64,000 nt of DNA from Desulfuromonas acetoxidans DSM 684 (GTDB taxonomy: Bacteria > Desulfobacterota > Desulfuromonadia > Desulfuromonadales > Desulfuromonadaceae): NCBI RefSeq assembly GCF_000167355.1, contig NZ_AAEW02000009.1:62001-126000 (forward strand), read 5' to 3'. This document shows positions 20,114-28,765 of the stretch, piece after piece. Numbering within the stretch: position 1 is the first letter of the stretch; every line of letters begins with the position of its first letter. A program made the translations under genes and the position numbers. The notes under the pieces were generated by a model. It did not search any database. It saw only the letters and a program-made list of their open reading frames with translations, and was not told the origin of the DNA.

Positions 20114-21487
20114 TTATTTTTTTCGTTTGCGCCAGCCTTTGATCACTTTTTGTTCGCTGCGCGACAGAGCCAAAGAATCCTCCGGCACATCTTTGGTAAT
20201 TGTTGAGCCGGCGCCGATCAGGCAGTTGCGACCCAAGGTGACGGGTGCGATCAGCTGGCAGTCGCTGCCGACAAACACACCATCCTCAATCACGGTTTTA
20301 TGTTTGTTGACGCCATCGTAATTGCAGGTGATGGTACCACAGCCGAGGTTGATATCGCTGCCCAGTTCCGCATCACCGATATAGGTCAAATGACTGGCTT
20401 GCGAGCGTGGACCCAGAACCGCTTTTTTGGTTTCGACAAAATTACCCAGTTTATTGTGGCCGTGAAGAACAGTGCCGGGGCGCAGATGGGCCATAGGACC
20501 AATGGCACACTGCTCGCCAATCTGCGACTGCTCAACAACAGATCCCGCTTTGATGCGGGTTGACGAACCGATCTGGCAATCGTCGATAACGCTGCCGGTT
20601 TCCACATGGCAAAAAGCCCCGATATGGCTGGCACCACGCACATGGCAGTTGGCTTCAATCACCGTATCGGCCTCAATTGTAACGGTATTGTCGATATAGG
20701 TTGTTGCAGGGTTTTGCAGGGTAACGCCGTTAACCATATGCTGGTGGTTGATGCGCTGTCGCAAAATTTCTCCGGCTTCGGCCAACTGCACCCGGTCATT
20801 GATGCCCATGCACTCGCGTGGATCTTGGAGCACGCAGGCTGCAGCTTTTAAACCCGAGCTCTGGGCCAGAGAGATAATATCGGTAAGATAGTATTCCCCC
20901 TGGGCATTGTCGTTGCCGATACGATGCAGCAATTCGTAGACCAGTGGTGCTTCAAAAGCATAGATTCCGGTGTTGATCTCGGTGATGTTTTTCTGTTCGC
21001 TGGTCGCATCTTTTTCTTCGACAATTTTTTCAATTTGACCTGAGTTGCGAATGATTCTACCGTAGCCGTAGGGATTCTCCATATGGGTCGTCAATACGGT
21101 AACAGCAGCCTCGGAGGTCCGGTGTGCGTCAATGAGTTGTTTTAATGTCTCTTCACGCAGCAGCGGAACATCGCCACACAGCAAAAGTAATGTGCCATTG
21201 AACGATTGTAGGGCAGATTCGGTGACCATCAGAGCATGCCCGGTGCCCAGTTGTTGCTCCTGAACGACAAAGTTTACCGGGTACGGTGCAAAGGTTTCTT
21301 TGACACGATCAGCCTGATGGCCGACAACCATGACGGTTTTGCAACATCCCAGAGACTGGCACCACTGGACGGGAAACAAGGCAAGGGGCTGACCGGCAAT
21401 CTGGTGAAGGACTTTAGGCTGTTGGGATTTCATTCGTGTGCCCTTGCCGGCGGCAAGGATGACGGCTGCGAGATTCTGTGTAGGCAT
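20114..21487 (-). CDS. glmU: bifunctional GlcNAc-1-P uridyltransferase / glucosamine-1-P acetyltransferase
   Basis: GlmU performs the last two steps to UDP-GlcNAc. The N-terminal pyrophosphorylase has LAAGKGTRMKSQQPKVLH and GDVPLL. The C-terminal half is a left-handed beta-helix acetyltransferase with hexapeptide repeats, including the GNFVETKKA and YIGDAELG segments and NYDGVNKHKT. The frame is open to 21547, but ATG 21487 follows AGAGGATATT and gives MPTQNLAAVILAAGKG at 457 aa, the family norm. Confidence 0.96.
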   Translation of the reverse strand: MPTQNLAAVILAAGKGTRMKSQQPKVLHQIAGQPLALFPVQWCQSLGCCKTVMVVGHQADRVKETFAPYPVNFVVQEQQLGTGHALMVTESALQSFNGTLLLLCGDVPLLREETLKQLIDAHRTSEAAVTVLTTHMENPYGYGRIIRNSGQIEKIVEEKDATSEQKNITEINTGIYAFEAPLVYELLHRIGNDNAQGEYYLTDIISLAQSSGLKAAACVLQDPRECMGINDRVQLAEAGEILRQRINHQHMVNGVTLQNPATTYIDNTVTIEADTVIEANCHVRGASHIGAFCHVETGSVIDDCQIGSSTRIKAGSVVEQSQIGEQCAIGPMAHLRPGTVLHGHNKLGNFVETKKAVLGPRSQASHLTYIGDAELGSDINLGCGTITCNYDGVNKHKTVIEDGVFVGSDCQLIAPVTLGRNCLIGAGSTITKDVPEDSLALSRSEQKVIKGWRKRKK

Positions 21488-21590
21488 ATAGAATATCCTC
21501 TTAGAATATGTTAAAACTCTTCTAGCCGAATTGACCGGCAGAGTCAAGTGTGATCCCCACAGTCAGTTGGGAAAAATAAGGAGGCTGACG

Positions 21591-22121
21591 TTGGCCAAAG
21601 TTCTTGATGATCGGAAACAAATCAATCAACATCTGTCAGATATTGAGCTGAAGCTGAAAGATCTGCGCATCCGCTATGAGCAATATTTTGCCGGTGTTGA
21701 AAAACGTGCCCCGGTCCGTGAACGTGAAGCCCTTGAACGCGTCATCCGCCGCCTCAATCAACGCCGCATTATGCAAACCGACCTACGATATCGTTTTCAG
21801 AACCTCAGTGGAAGTTTTTATTCCTATCAGAATATGTGGGACCGGATTCAGCGGGAAATGGATGAAGGTCGCTACCATCGTCATAAAACCAGCAGTATAG
21901 ACAGTTCCGCGCCGCAGCAAAGAGAGATCGATCGCGTTTATCACGATTACCAGGCAATCTGTCGTGAATGTCAGCGCAATGTGCCTCCCAAAGAACAACT
22001 CGAATCGTTTATTGAAAAGCAAAAAGAGAGTATCCGGCAGAAATACGGTAATGTCGAATGCAATTTTCGCGTTGTCAACGATCAGGGTAAACCGAAAATT
22101 ACCGTCAATCTCAAGCGTTGA
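21591..22121 (+). CDS. charged coiled-coil protein, possible MXAN_5187 C-terminal-type domain
   Basis: This is a soluble, highly charged protein of 176 aa. Residues 1-110 are helical and coiled-coil-like with many R, E and Q. A C-terminal segment (VYHDYQAICRECQ ... IEKQKESIRQKYG ... FRVVNDQGKPKITVNL) resembles, as far as I recall, the deltaproteobacterial MXAN_5187 C-terminal domain. The start is a TTG at 21591 placed six bases after AGGAGG; the frame is open further upstream without a ribosome-binding site. It overlaps or abuts the radical SAM gene, so the two probably share a transcript. Function is unknown. Confidence 0.65.
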   Translation: MAKVLDDRKQINQHLSDIELKLKDLRIRYEQYFAGVEKRAPVREREALERVIRRLNQRRIMQTDLRYRFQNLSGSFYSYQNMWDRIQREMDEGRYHRHKTSSIDSSAPQQREIDRVYHDYQAICRECQRNVPPKEQLESFIEKQKESIRQKYGNVECNFRVVNDQGKPKITVNLKR

Positions 22122-22126
22122 AATCG

Positions 22127-23971
22127 ATGCCCGAATCCATAGCTTTTGTTACGCTCCATGTGCGGCCTTGCGCCCAGGCGGTACCTCTCGGATCGGCCTC
22201 GGTGGCCGCTTCTTTGCCAGATGATATAAAAAACCGCACCGTCCAGGTAGAATTATTTCTCGATCAGGATCTTGGCCAGATGGTTGCTGCGGTCATGCGT
22301 ACCGGGGCCTCGCTTGTGGCGTTGAGTATCTATGTGTGGAGCCATCGACCGATGGTCGCTTTGGCTGCTGAATTGAGGAAGCGCTGCCCGGAGTTGATTG
22401 TCGTGGCCGGTGGTCCGGAAGTGACAGCGGCCCCGCAGACGTTCAGAGACACCGGCCTGTTCGATACACTGGTGTGTGGTGAAGGGGAAGAGGTGATCCT
22501 CCAGATCGTCGATGCCGCCGATCGGCACAATGCGCTGGAGCCGCTGTACCGCAATAGCGGACCAATCGATCTGTTGCACCAGGTTTCGCCATGGTTGGAT
22601 GGTTCTCTGGTGCCGGGTGAAGGTGTGCTTTGGGAAGTGTCGCGGGGCTGTCCGTTTCGCTGCTCGTTTTGCTTTGATGCGCGCGGAGACCATGGCGTAC
22701 GTACCATGGCGTTTTCCCGTCTCGAGCAGGAGTTAGCCCTGTTTGTCAAGCATCGGGTCTCCCAGGTGTGGGTGCTCGATTCCACGTTTAATTATCCCGC
22801 TGAGCGAGGCAAGAAATTGCTGCGTCTGATCAAACGGGTTGCTCCACATCTCCATTTTCACCTTGAAGCAAAAATCGAGTTTATTGACGAGGAACTGGCT
22901 CAACTGCTGTCGGAAATCCACTGTTCGGTACAGATTGGTCTGCAATCGGCTAACCCCGATGTTGTTCGCCATGTCCATCGCCATTTTGATGCCGAACTGT
23001 TTCAGGAAAAGATTGCTCTGCTGCATTTTGCCGAGGTGACCTACGGCATTGATCTGATGTATGGACTTCCCGGCGACGATGAGGCGGGAATGCGCCACAG
23101 CCTGGAATTTGTCCTGCAACTGCAGCCCAATCATATCGATCTGTTTCCGTTGGCCGTCTTGCCCGGCACAGAGCTCTATCATCAACACAGTCAATACGGA
23201 CTCCATGCCGAGTCTGAACCGCCCTATCGACTGCTGTGCAGTGACAGTATGACTGAAGACGCCATGAAGCATTGTCGTGACCTGGCCGTGTGGACCGATG
23301 TTTTTTATAACACCGGTCGTGCCATGGGCTATTTTCTCGACGTGTGTCAGGCCGTCAACCAGAGTGGTGTGGCCATGATTGAGGCGTTTGGCCACTGGTT
23401 GCTGGCAACGCGAGGTATGACAACGGAGGTTTTGGCGGATGATACTTTGGCCAGCGATCAGGTGGTTGCGTGGCAAAAGGCATTTTTCCACACCTGGCTG
23501 GCGGAAAATGGTCATGAAAATTTGGCAGGAGCCATTGACGATCTGATCAGTTTTCACGCCTGTTGGGCTCAGGCTCAGCTTGAGGAAGATGTGCCGCAGC
23601 CAGATTGTACTGATCTCAGTGAAAAAGTTTTAGTGGAACAGCAATCCTGGCGGTGGGTGGACCAGGTAAGGATTCAGCGGTTTCATTACAACATCAATGA
23701 TTGGCTTCTGATTGACGGGGATCTGGTTGAACAGGCTGAGTACGGCGAACAGAGCGGCAGTATGGCGGTGTTTTTCCGCAGCGACAATCAGGCTCAATGC
23801 GTCACAATCGATGGTATTGATGCCAGTCGTTTTCCCACAGGTGCCGACGTGCCGTCCTATGATGCGTTGCTGCTGCTTGGCGCTGTGGTGGATGGGGATG
23901 ACTACCTTCACTGGCTTGACCAGGCGGTAGACTATGGCCTGCTCAGCGCCGCCGTGCCGGAGGCGCGCTGA
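22127..23971 (+). CDS. B12-binding-domain radical SAM protein
   Basis: The protein (614 aa) has an N-terminal cobalamin-binding Rossmann fold (about residues 45-135, GPEVTAAPQTF, CGEGEE) followed by a radical SAM barrel with the cluster motif CPFRCSFC (C-x3-C-x2-C) and a long C-terminal region typical of DUF4080-like members. Such enzymes use SAM, and often cobalamin, for methylations or rearrangements. The substrate cannot be told. The usual DxHxxH cobalamin motif is not obvious. ATG 22127 is five bases past the upstream gene's stop; a TTG at 22118 overlapping that stop is the alternative. The 3' end overlaps the convergent MshEN-receiver gene by 29 bases. Confidence 0.85.
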   Translation: MPESIAFVTLHVRPCAQAVPLGSASVAASLPDDIKNRTVQVELFLDQDLGQMVAAVMRTGASLVALSIYVWSHRPMVALAAELRKRCPELIVVAGGPEVTAAPQTFRDTGLFDTLVCGEGEEVILQIVDAADRHNALEPLYRNSGPIDLLHQVSPWLDGSLVPGEGVLWEVSRGCPFRCSFCFDARGDHGVRTMAFSRLEQELALFVKHRVSQVWVLDSTFNYPAERGKKLLRLIKRVAPHLHFHLEAKIEFIDEELAQLLSEIHCSVQIGLQSANPDVVRHVHRHFDAELFQEKIALLHFAEVTYGIDLMYGLPGDDEAGMRHSLEFVLQLQPNHIDLFPLAVLPGTELYHQHSQYGLHAESEPPYRLLCSDSMTEDAMKHCRDLAVWTDVFYNTGRAMGYFLDVCQAVNQSGVAMIEAFGHWLLATRGMTTEVLADDTLASDQVVAWQKAFFHTWLAENGHENLAGAIDDLISFHACWAQAQLEEDVPQPDCTDLSEKVLVEQQSWRWVDQVRIQRFHYNINDWLLIDGDLVEQAEYGEQSGSMAVFFRSDNQAQCVTIDGIDASRFPTGADVPSYDALLLLGAVVDGDDYLHWLDQAVDYGLLSAAVPEAR

Positions 23972-24806
23972 GGTCTTCATAGAGTAATTTGAGGACCCGT
24001 TTGATCCTGGCGGACAAGCGGATCGCATTGACCGGCTTGGCGATAAAATCGATAAAGCCCATATCGAGCAGTTGAGCTTCCTCTTTGGCGGTTGCCCGCC
24101 CTGATAAAGCGATGACCGGAATCGATGCGGTCTGGGGATTTTTTTTCAGTGAATTAAACAGATCCATGCCACTTATTTTTGGCATATTGGCTTCGGTGAT
24201 GATCAGATGTGGGTGGGTTTTAACCGCCACAGGCACAGCTTCAATAGCATTACCGCACTGAATAATATCAAACCCCTCCTGGCTGAGCGCCGAGATCGAG
24301 GCTGCCAATGCCGGTAGTTGTGTGTCCACCAGCATAATGCGCCACCACTTCCCTTCCGCAGGAACCTGAATCGACTTCATGTAGTGCCTGTTGATGGCGG
24401 CATGGATTTCCTGGGTGGTGGTTAGATAGGGAACAATACGCAGACCGGTGCCGAATGACAGGGTGTCGAGGGTTTCCATATCCAACGGATTGACCATCGC
24501 CAGGTACAGGGTCTTCTCTTCCACTTTCAGGGGGAAAATCAGTTTCTGCAGAGCTTTTTCACTGTCAACGAGGTCGAGAATTTTATCAGGGAAGTTGTGA
24601 TCGGCAATGTTTTTGACGGTTTTCAATCCGAACTGACGGGCCAGAACCAGCGCAATGTCGCGTTCAGAAATGACCTGTTGTTCTTCGAGAATCTGTCCTA
24701 AGCGTTTGCCGGTGCCTGCTTGTTGAGACAACGCACGCTGCAGGATATTCTCATCGATAACACCTTCATCAACAAGGACTTCACCAAATTTTTTCCGTTT
24801 TGCCAT
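23943..24806 (-). CDS. MshEN-domain protein fused to a degenerate response-regulator receiver
   Basis: The N-terminal half has the MshEN (GspE/PilB N-terminal) c-di-GMP-binding repeats: KFGEVLVDEGVIDENILQRAL and RLGQILEEQQVISERDIALVL, about residues 6-55. The C-terminal half (about 145-265) is a receiver fold, with the conserved Lys in FIAKPVN. The phosphoacceptor Asp is replaced: LIITEANMP has Glu where LD normally stands, and the N-terminal acidic pair is VDT rather than DD. It may therefore be a phosphorylation-independent adaptor that senses c-di-GMP. ATG 24806 has AGGTGG upstream; a GTG at 24815 is the longer option. No output domain or secretion ATPase domain is present. Confidence 0.75.
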   Translation of the reverse strand: MAKRKKFGEVLVDEGVIDENILQRALSQQAGTGKRLGQILEEQQVISERDIALVLARQFGLKTVKNIADHNFPDKILDLVDSEKALQKLIFPLKVEEKTLYLAMVNPLDMETLDTLSFGTGLRIVPYLTTTQEIHAAINRHYMKSIQVPAEGKWWRIMLVDTQLPALAASISALSQEGFDIIQCGNAIEAVPVAVKTHPHLIITEANMPKISGMDLFNSLKKNPQTASIPVIALSGRATAKEEAQLLDMGFIDFIAKPVNAIRLSARIKRVLKLLYEDLSAPPARRR

Positions 24807-24877
24807 GATATCCACCTGTGCCTATACGAAATTGCATTGTATAAAAGAGTCGATGTCTAACTTTAATGTCCTGCTAA

Positions 24878-24895
24878 CCTATCAGTTCTGATAGG
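24878..24895. promoter_or_regulatory. palindrome upstream of the MshEN-receiver gene
   Basis: CCTATCAG-TT-CTGATAGG is a perfect 8-bp inverted repeat with a two-base centre, between hslO and the MshEN-receiver gene. The arms have no following T-tract on the minus strand, so an operator is more likely than a terminator. Confidence 0.5.
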
Positions 24896-24940
24896 AAAAT
24901 CAAGTGTAAGCTATAAGTGGTCCTAATGTTTGGTTGGTTT

Positions 24941-25825
24941 CTATGGCGCAGAGTTTCGTGCTTGAGTGATATGGCTGAGTTCAGCGGGCGTAAACTGATA
25001 GCTGGTCTTACAATATTCACAGGTGATCTCGGTGTCTTCCGCCCGTTGGCTCAAGGCTTCCAGCTCCTCGCCCGGTAAACCGGCCAGCATGGCCAGAACA
25101 TGGCGACGGCTGCAATTGCATTTAAACTCAAGATCAATGCTGTCCTGCAGTTTGAAATGACTGTCGTTAAGCACCTGCTGGGCTAACTCAATGGGGGCTA
25201 ACCCCTCGCGGATCAGCGAGGAGATGGGGGGCAGATTAGCCAGATGGTTGTCCAAGGACTCGAGAACTTTTTCATCACAATCGGGCATGGCCTGGATAAA
25301 GTAGCCACCACTGGCACAAACTTGTGCCGAACGGTCGAGAAGAACCCCTAGAGCGATGGACGTCGGGGTTTGCTCCGACGTGGAAAAATAGTGGGCGATA
25401 TCCTCGGCAATTTCACTGGTGATCAATTGCACCATGCCTTGATAGGGTTCTTTCATACCGAGATCTTTGGTGACGTGAAGAAAACCGGCTTTGCCGATAG
25501 CTCCAGACACATCAAAGTGGCCATCAACGGGGGGCAAATGGCATTGAGGAACCTTGATGGTCGCCCGGACAACGCCGTGGGCATCCGTTTCCGCCTGCAG
25601 TTTTTTTAACGGCCCGTTGCCCTCAATAGTCAGGCCGAGCCGCTGGTCGCCTTTGAGTAGTGAGCCCATCAAAGCCGCCGCTGTGGTCAGGCGACCCAGG
25701 GCCACACTGGCAGTAGGGTCGGTCTGCTGGAGCAGGCAGATCTCTTTGGTTAATTCCGTGGTAACGGCAAACGAAGCACGAATTTGTTTGTCGTGACTTA
25801 ACACCCGAATCAGTTGATCAGACAT
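24941..25825 (-). CDS. hslO: redox-regulated chaperone Hsp33
   Basis: Hsp33 is a cytosolic holdase activated by disulfide formation. The 294-aa protein has the N-terminal Hsp33 fold (GNGPLKKLQAETDAHG, VTKDLGMKEPYQG) and the C-terminal zinc centre with CNC and CEYC (C-x-C ... C-x2-C), the family's redox switch. It follows cpoB by 12 bases on the same strand and may be in the pal-cpoB-hslO transcript. Confidence 0.95.
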   Translation of the reverse strand: MSDQLIRVLSHDKQIRASFAVTTELTKEICLLQQTDPTASVALGRLTTAAALMGSLLKGDQRLGLTIEGNGPLKKLQAETDAHGVVRATIKVPQCHLPPVDGHFDVSGAIGKAGFLHVTKDLGMKEPYQGMVQLITSEIAEDIAHYFSTSEQTPTSIALGVLLDRSAQVCASGGYFIQAMPDCDEKVLESLDNHLANLPPISSLIREGLAPIELAQQVLNDSHFKLQDSIDLEFKCNCSRRHVLAMLAGLPGEELEALSQRAEDTEITCEYCKTSYQFTPAELSHITQARNSAP

Positions 25826-25837
25826 GCCCTCTCCTCG

Positions 25838-26716
25838 TTATTGCCAACTTTTCAGACGCTCCTGAGCCTTGTCAGCTTCCGGAGTCTGAGGATAGTTATC
25901 CACCACCTTTTGAAGAATAATCTTTGCATTACGCACATCGCCCAAGGCGTAAAAAGCCAGCCCCTGTTTCATCAGGGCGGCAGGCATTTTGGGGTGGTTG
26001 GGGTACTTTTGAATCACATCCTGAAATTGCAGAATCGCACTTTCATACTGTTTGTCGCCGTAGAGGGTCTCGCCAATCCAGTACATGGCATTCACCGCCA
26101 GATCGTGTTGCGGGTAGCTCTGGATAAACTGCCGGAACAGATCACGTGACTTGGTGAAGTCCGATCCCTGTTGAACCAGTTGCAAGGCTTGATGGTACAG
26201 TGCGTCAGGCTGATCTTGTGTCGCTGACGCAGCCGTCGGCTTTTCATCGCGCTGATTTAGTTGTACCGCAGGTGCAACCGGTTGCGCGTCAGGCTGCTCA
26301 ATTACGCCAGGTTGCTCGCCGGTCACGGGCTGCCGGGGTGTTGCCGTTGCAGGAGTCTGGCTTTTGGCTTCTTCGAGGGCGGCAACCCGCAGGCTCAGAT
26401 CATTTTGCGACAGAGTCAGTTCTTCGCGCAATTGCATGATGCTGTGCTGTTGGTCTTCCAGGCGTCCGGTTAGACTTTGCAGGTCGACGCGTAATGTATC
26501 GAGTTCTGCTTTCAGGTTGGCCTGTTGGCGGGCAATATTGCGCAATTGAGCCGCGTCTGTTGATGGGGGTTGGCTGATGCTGCGCTGTTCCAGTGCGGTC
26601 AGACGCTGTTTCAGGGCATTGATCTGGGCACCCTGGTTGGATGTCGTCTGCTGCAGAGGAACACAGCCGGAAAGCAGCACAAGGCCGATGACAGTGAGAT
26701 AAGAACAGGGGCGCAT
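25838..26716 (-). CDS. cpoB: Tol-Pal-associated periplasmic protein CpoB (YbgF)
   Basis: The protein begins with a lipoprotein-type signal (IGLVLLSGC lipobox). It continues with a coiled coil (about residues 25-105), a Pro/Gln/Ala-rich linker, and C-terminal TPR repeats (ALYHQALQLVQQGSDFTKS, GETLYGDKQYESAILQF, GLAFYALGDVRNA), the CpoB/YbgF arrangement. CpoB coordinates PBP1B with Tol-Pal during division in E. coli. A lipobox is unusual for enterobacterial CpoB but is common in delta-group homologues as I recall. It lies 79 bases after pal, with a hairpin in between. Confidence 0.88.
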   Translation of the reverse strand: MRPCSYLTVIGLVLLSGCVPLQQTTSNQGAQINALKQRLTALEQRSISQPPSTDAAQLRNIARQQANLKAELDTLRVDLQSLTGRLEDQQHSIMQLREELTLSQNDLSLRVAALEEAKSQTPATATPRQPVTGEQPGVIEQPDAQPVAPAVQLNQRDEKPTAASATQDQPDALYHQALQLVQQGSDFTKSRDLFRQFIQSYPQHDLAVNAMYWIGETLYGDKQYESAILQFQDVIQKYPNHPKMPAALMKQGLAFYALGDVRNAKIILQKVVDNYPQTPEADKAQERLKSWQ

Positions 26717-26737
26717 AACGTCTCCTCAGACAAAAAG

Positions 26738-26768
26738 GGGACTGTACCCTTTTTAGGCACAGTCCCCC
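26738..26768 (-). terminator. hairpin with T-tract between pal and cpoB
   Basis: GGGGACTGT (26738-26746) pairs with ACAGTCCCC (26760-26768), and on the minus strand the stem is followed by TTTTT. It would end most pal transcripts and let some continue into cpoB, consistent with more Pal than CpoB. Confidence 0.75.
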
Positions 26769-26795
26769 CTGGTTGTTGCAGTCAAACGGGAAGAA

Positions 26796-27326
26796 TTAAG
26801 GTTTGGGTACAAACTCGGCGCGACGGTTTTTGGCCCACGCCTCTTCCGTGCTGGCCATATCAACGGGTTTTTCCTCACCGTAGGAGATGGTGGAAAGACG
26901 GTCCGTTGCAACGCCCATGGAGGTCAGGTACTGCTGGGCAGCCACGGCACGACGCTCACCAAGAGCCAGATTGTATTCATCCGAGCCACGCTCGTCACAA
27001 TGGCCTTCAATCACCAGAGTTGTTCCGGGGTTGGCCTGCAGGTAGCGCATATTTTCTGCCAGAGTGTCGCGTGCTTCAGCGGACAGAGTGTATTGGTCAA
27101 ACTCAAAATAAACCGTACCGAGAACCGGAGCGGCAACAGGCTCAACAGCAGGAGTGGTTTCGGTTACAGCTGAATCCGTGTAACTGGGAACGGGTTCGGT
27201 TGTGGGAGCCACTTCGGTTACTTCACAGGCTTCTTCTGTGCCCGTGTCTTCAGTGACCGGTTTGGCACAGCCAGCTGCGAGAATCAGGATCAACGCAAAA
27301 AGGCACAGTAACTTAAACGTTTTCAT
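26796..27326 (-). CDS. pal: peptidoglycan-associated lipoprotein Pal
   Basis: Pal is the outer-membrane lipoprotein of the Tol-Pal system. It has a signal peptide ending in the lipobox ILAAGC, a Thr/Glu/Pro/Val-rich tether (residues about 22-70), and an OmpA-type peptidoglycan-binding domain with VYFEFDQYTLS, IEGHCDERGSDEYNLALGERRA and a terminal AKNRRAEF. The 176-aa length is normal. AAGGAG precedes the ATG. tolQ, tolR, tolA and tolB are not adjacent; a 458-bp gene-free spacer and divergent nadA lie upstream. Confidence 0.94.
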   Translation of the reverse strand: MKTFKLLCLFALILILAAGCAKPVTEDTGTEEACEVTEVAPTTEPVPSYTDSAVTETTPAVEPVAAPVLGTVYFEFDQYTLSAEARDTLAENMRYLQANPGTTLVIEGHCDERGSDEYNLALGERRAVAAQQYLTSMGVATDRLSTISYGEEKPVDMASTEEAWAKNRRAEFVPKP

Positions 27327-27784
27327 TTTAATTCATCTCCTTGATATGAACTCAATTGCGATAACGAGCTCTTTCCAGATTCTTAAAAAACAGTTGTCAG
27401 TATACAGAGAGTCACAGAAAAAACAAGAATTTGTCTCGCAACACTACCACAGTTGCTGCGGAAGCGTGAGTCTTAAATAATTTTTTAAAAACGTTAGAAT
27501 TTAATGTGTTGCAGAGGCCTATTCATGGATTAAGGGCTGTTCCTTATGGGCGTTGCGGACGAGATTGAGGCTCTTTTTCTATGTCAGCGGGCAGAGCGGT
27601 TGATTTCGTTCAAACAATTTTTCGCCTGCCGTGTTGAGCCGACTCGAAAAAATATAAAACTCATCTCAGTACGAATGTTCCCTAAATCCTTAAAAAATGC
27701 GAGGAATTAACGGCTTGGAATCGTTTGACAGGGGGGATTGTTTTCCTTTACTATGCGCAAAAATGAAAGGAACTGCGACTGCAT
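27327..27784. other. gene-free spacer between divergent pal and nadA
   Basis: No convincing coding frame was found. It holds divergent promoters. On the minus strand for pal there is TTGTTT (27421-27426) and TATACT (27399-27404) with a 16-base spacer; the nadA promoter is near the right end. The middle (27480-27700) shows nothing I recognise. Confidence 0.6.
27725..27754 (+). promoter_or_regulatory. sigma-70 promoter of nadA
   Basis: A consensus -35 TTGACA (27725-27730) and TACTAT -10 (27749-27754) are 18 bases apart, about 30 bases before the nadA ATG. AAAGGA lies in the short leader. No NAD-responsive operator was identified. Confidence 0.8.
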
Positions 27785-28699
27785 ATGACTGAACAACAGA
27801 TCAAACAAGAGATTCTCAAGCTGGCCAAGGAGCACGATGCACTCATTCTTGCCCATAATTACCAGCGTGATGAAATCCAGGATATTGCCGATGTCACTGG
27901 TGATTCTCTGGCACTCTCTATTGCGGCATCAAAAACGGATAAAAAGGTGATCGTTTTTTGCGGCGTCCATTTTATGGCGGAAAGCGCAGCCGTTTTAGCT
28001 CCGGATAAAATTGTTCTTTTGCCGGATCAGGGTGCCGGTTGCCCGATGGCCGATATGGTCACTCCGGAAGCACTTCAGGCCATGCGCGAGGAATACCCTG
28101 ATGCGCCGGTGGTTGCCTACGTCAACACAAGTGCAGAGACCAAAGCGCTGAGTGACATCTGCTGCACCAGCGCCAACGCCGTCAAAGTGGTCAACTCTTT
28201 GCCGGATAAGGAAGTGATTCTGATTCCCGACCGCAACCTGGGCAACTATATCGCCTCCCATGTTGATAAAACCTGTCACCTGTGGCCCGGATTCTGTCCG
28301 GTTCACGATCAGTTGCATCTTAAACAGATTCAGGCGTGTCGCGAAGAACACCCCGACGCCGTTTGCCTGGCACATCCGGAATGTCCGCCTGAAGTTCTCG
28401 AGGTTGTCGATCATATTTTATCGACCGGGGGCATGTTGGAGTATGTGCGTAACAGCTCGGAAAAGAAATTTATTATTGCCACGGAACGGGGCATTCTCTG
28501 TCAATTACGCAAGGACAACCCGGATAAGGAGTTTTTCTTTCCTGAATACGAGTTTATCTGCGAAGATATGAAAAAAATTACCCTTGAGCAGTTGCTAACC
28601 TGTCTGCAGACCATGCAGCCTCAAATCACCGTTCCCGAAGAGATCAGCACGGCCGCCCGTCGCTCCCTTGAGCGGATGCTGGCCATTCCTCGCGACTGA
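27785..28699 (+). CDS. nadA: quinolinate synthase A
   Basis: NadA condenses iminoaspartate with dihydroxyacetone phosphate to quinolinate in NAD synthesis. The 304-aa protein shows [20 protein letters not shown], the first cluster Cys in [36 protein letters not shown] and a final cluster Cys in [13 protein letters not shown]. Neither nadB nor nadC is adjacent. It is monocistronic, with its own promoter and terminator. Confidence 0.95.
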   Translation: MTEQQIKQEILKLAKEHDALILAHNYQRDEIQDIADVTGDSLALSIAASKTDKKVIVFCGVHFMAESAAVLAPDKIVLLPDQGAGCPMADMVTPEALQAMREEYPDAPVVAYVNTSAETKALSDICCTSANAVKVVNSLPDKEVILIPDRNLGNYIASHVDKTCHLWPGFCPVHDQLHLKQIQACREEHPDAVCLAHPECPPEVLEVVDHILSTGGMLEYVRNSSEKKFIIATERGILCQLRKDNPDKEFFFPEYEFICEDMKKITLEQLLTCLQTMQPQITVPEEISTAARRSLERMLAIPRD

Positions 28700-28724
28700 T
28701 GTAATTTTATACACAGCTTACCTG

Positions 28725-28754
28725 GGGCGTGTTTCGACACGCCCTTTGTTTTTT
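28725..28754 (+). terminator. Rho-independent terminator of nadA
   Basis: GGGCGTG (28725-28731) pairs with CACGCCC (28738-28744) across a six-base loop, followed by TTTGTTTTTT, directly before the mfd ribosome-binding site. Confidence 0.88.
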
Positions 28755-28765
28755 GGGGAGAGACC

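Noticed and set aside
22253-23557. Long antisense frames opposite the radical SAM gene
   Set aside because: They overlap a well-supported coding region, show low-complexity His/Gln/Arg composition typical of antisense shadows, and have no start signals.
24914-24932. Sigma-54-like GG-N10-GC match before the MshEN-receiver gene (minus strand)
   Set aside because: Only the GG and GC pairs fit; the -24 lacks TGGCA and the -12 lacks TTGC.
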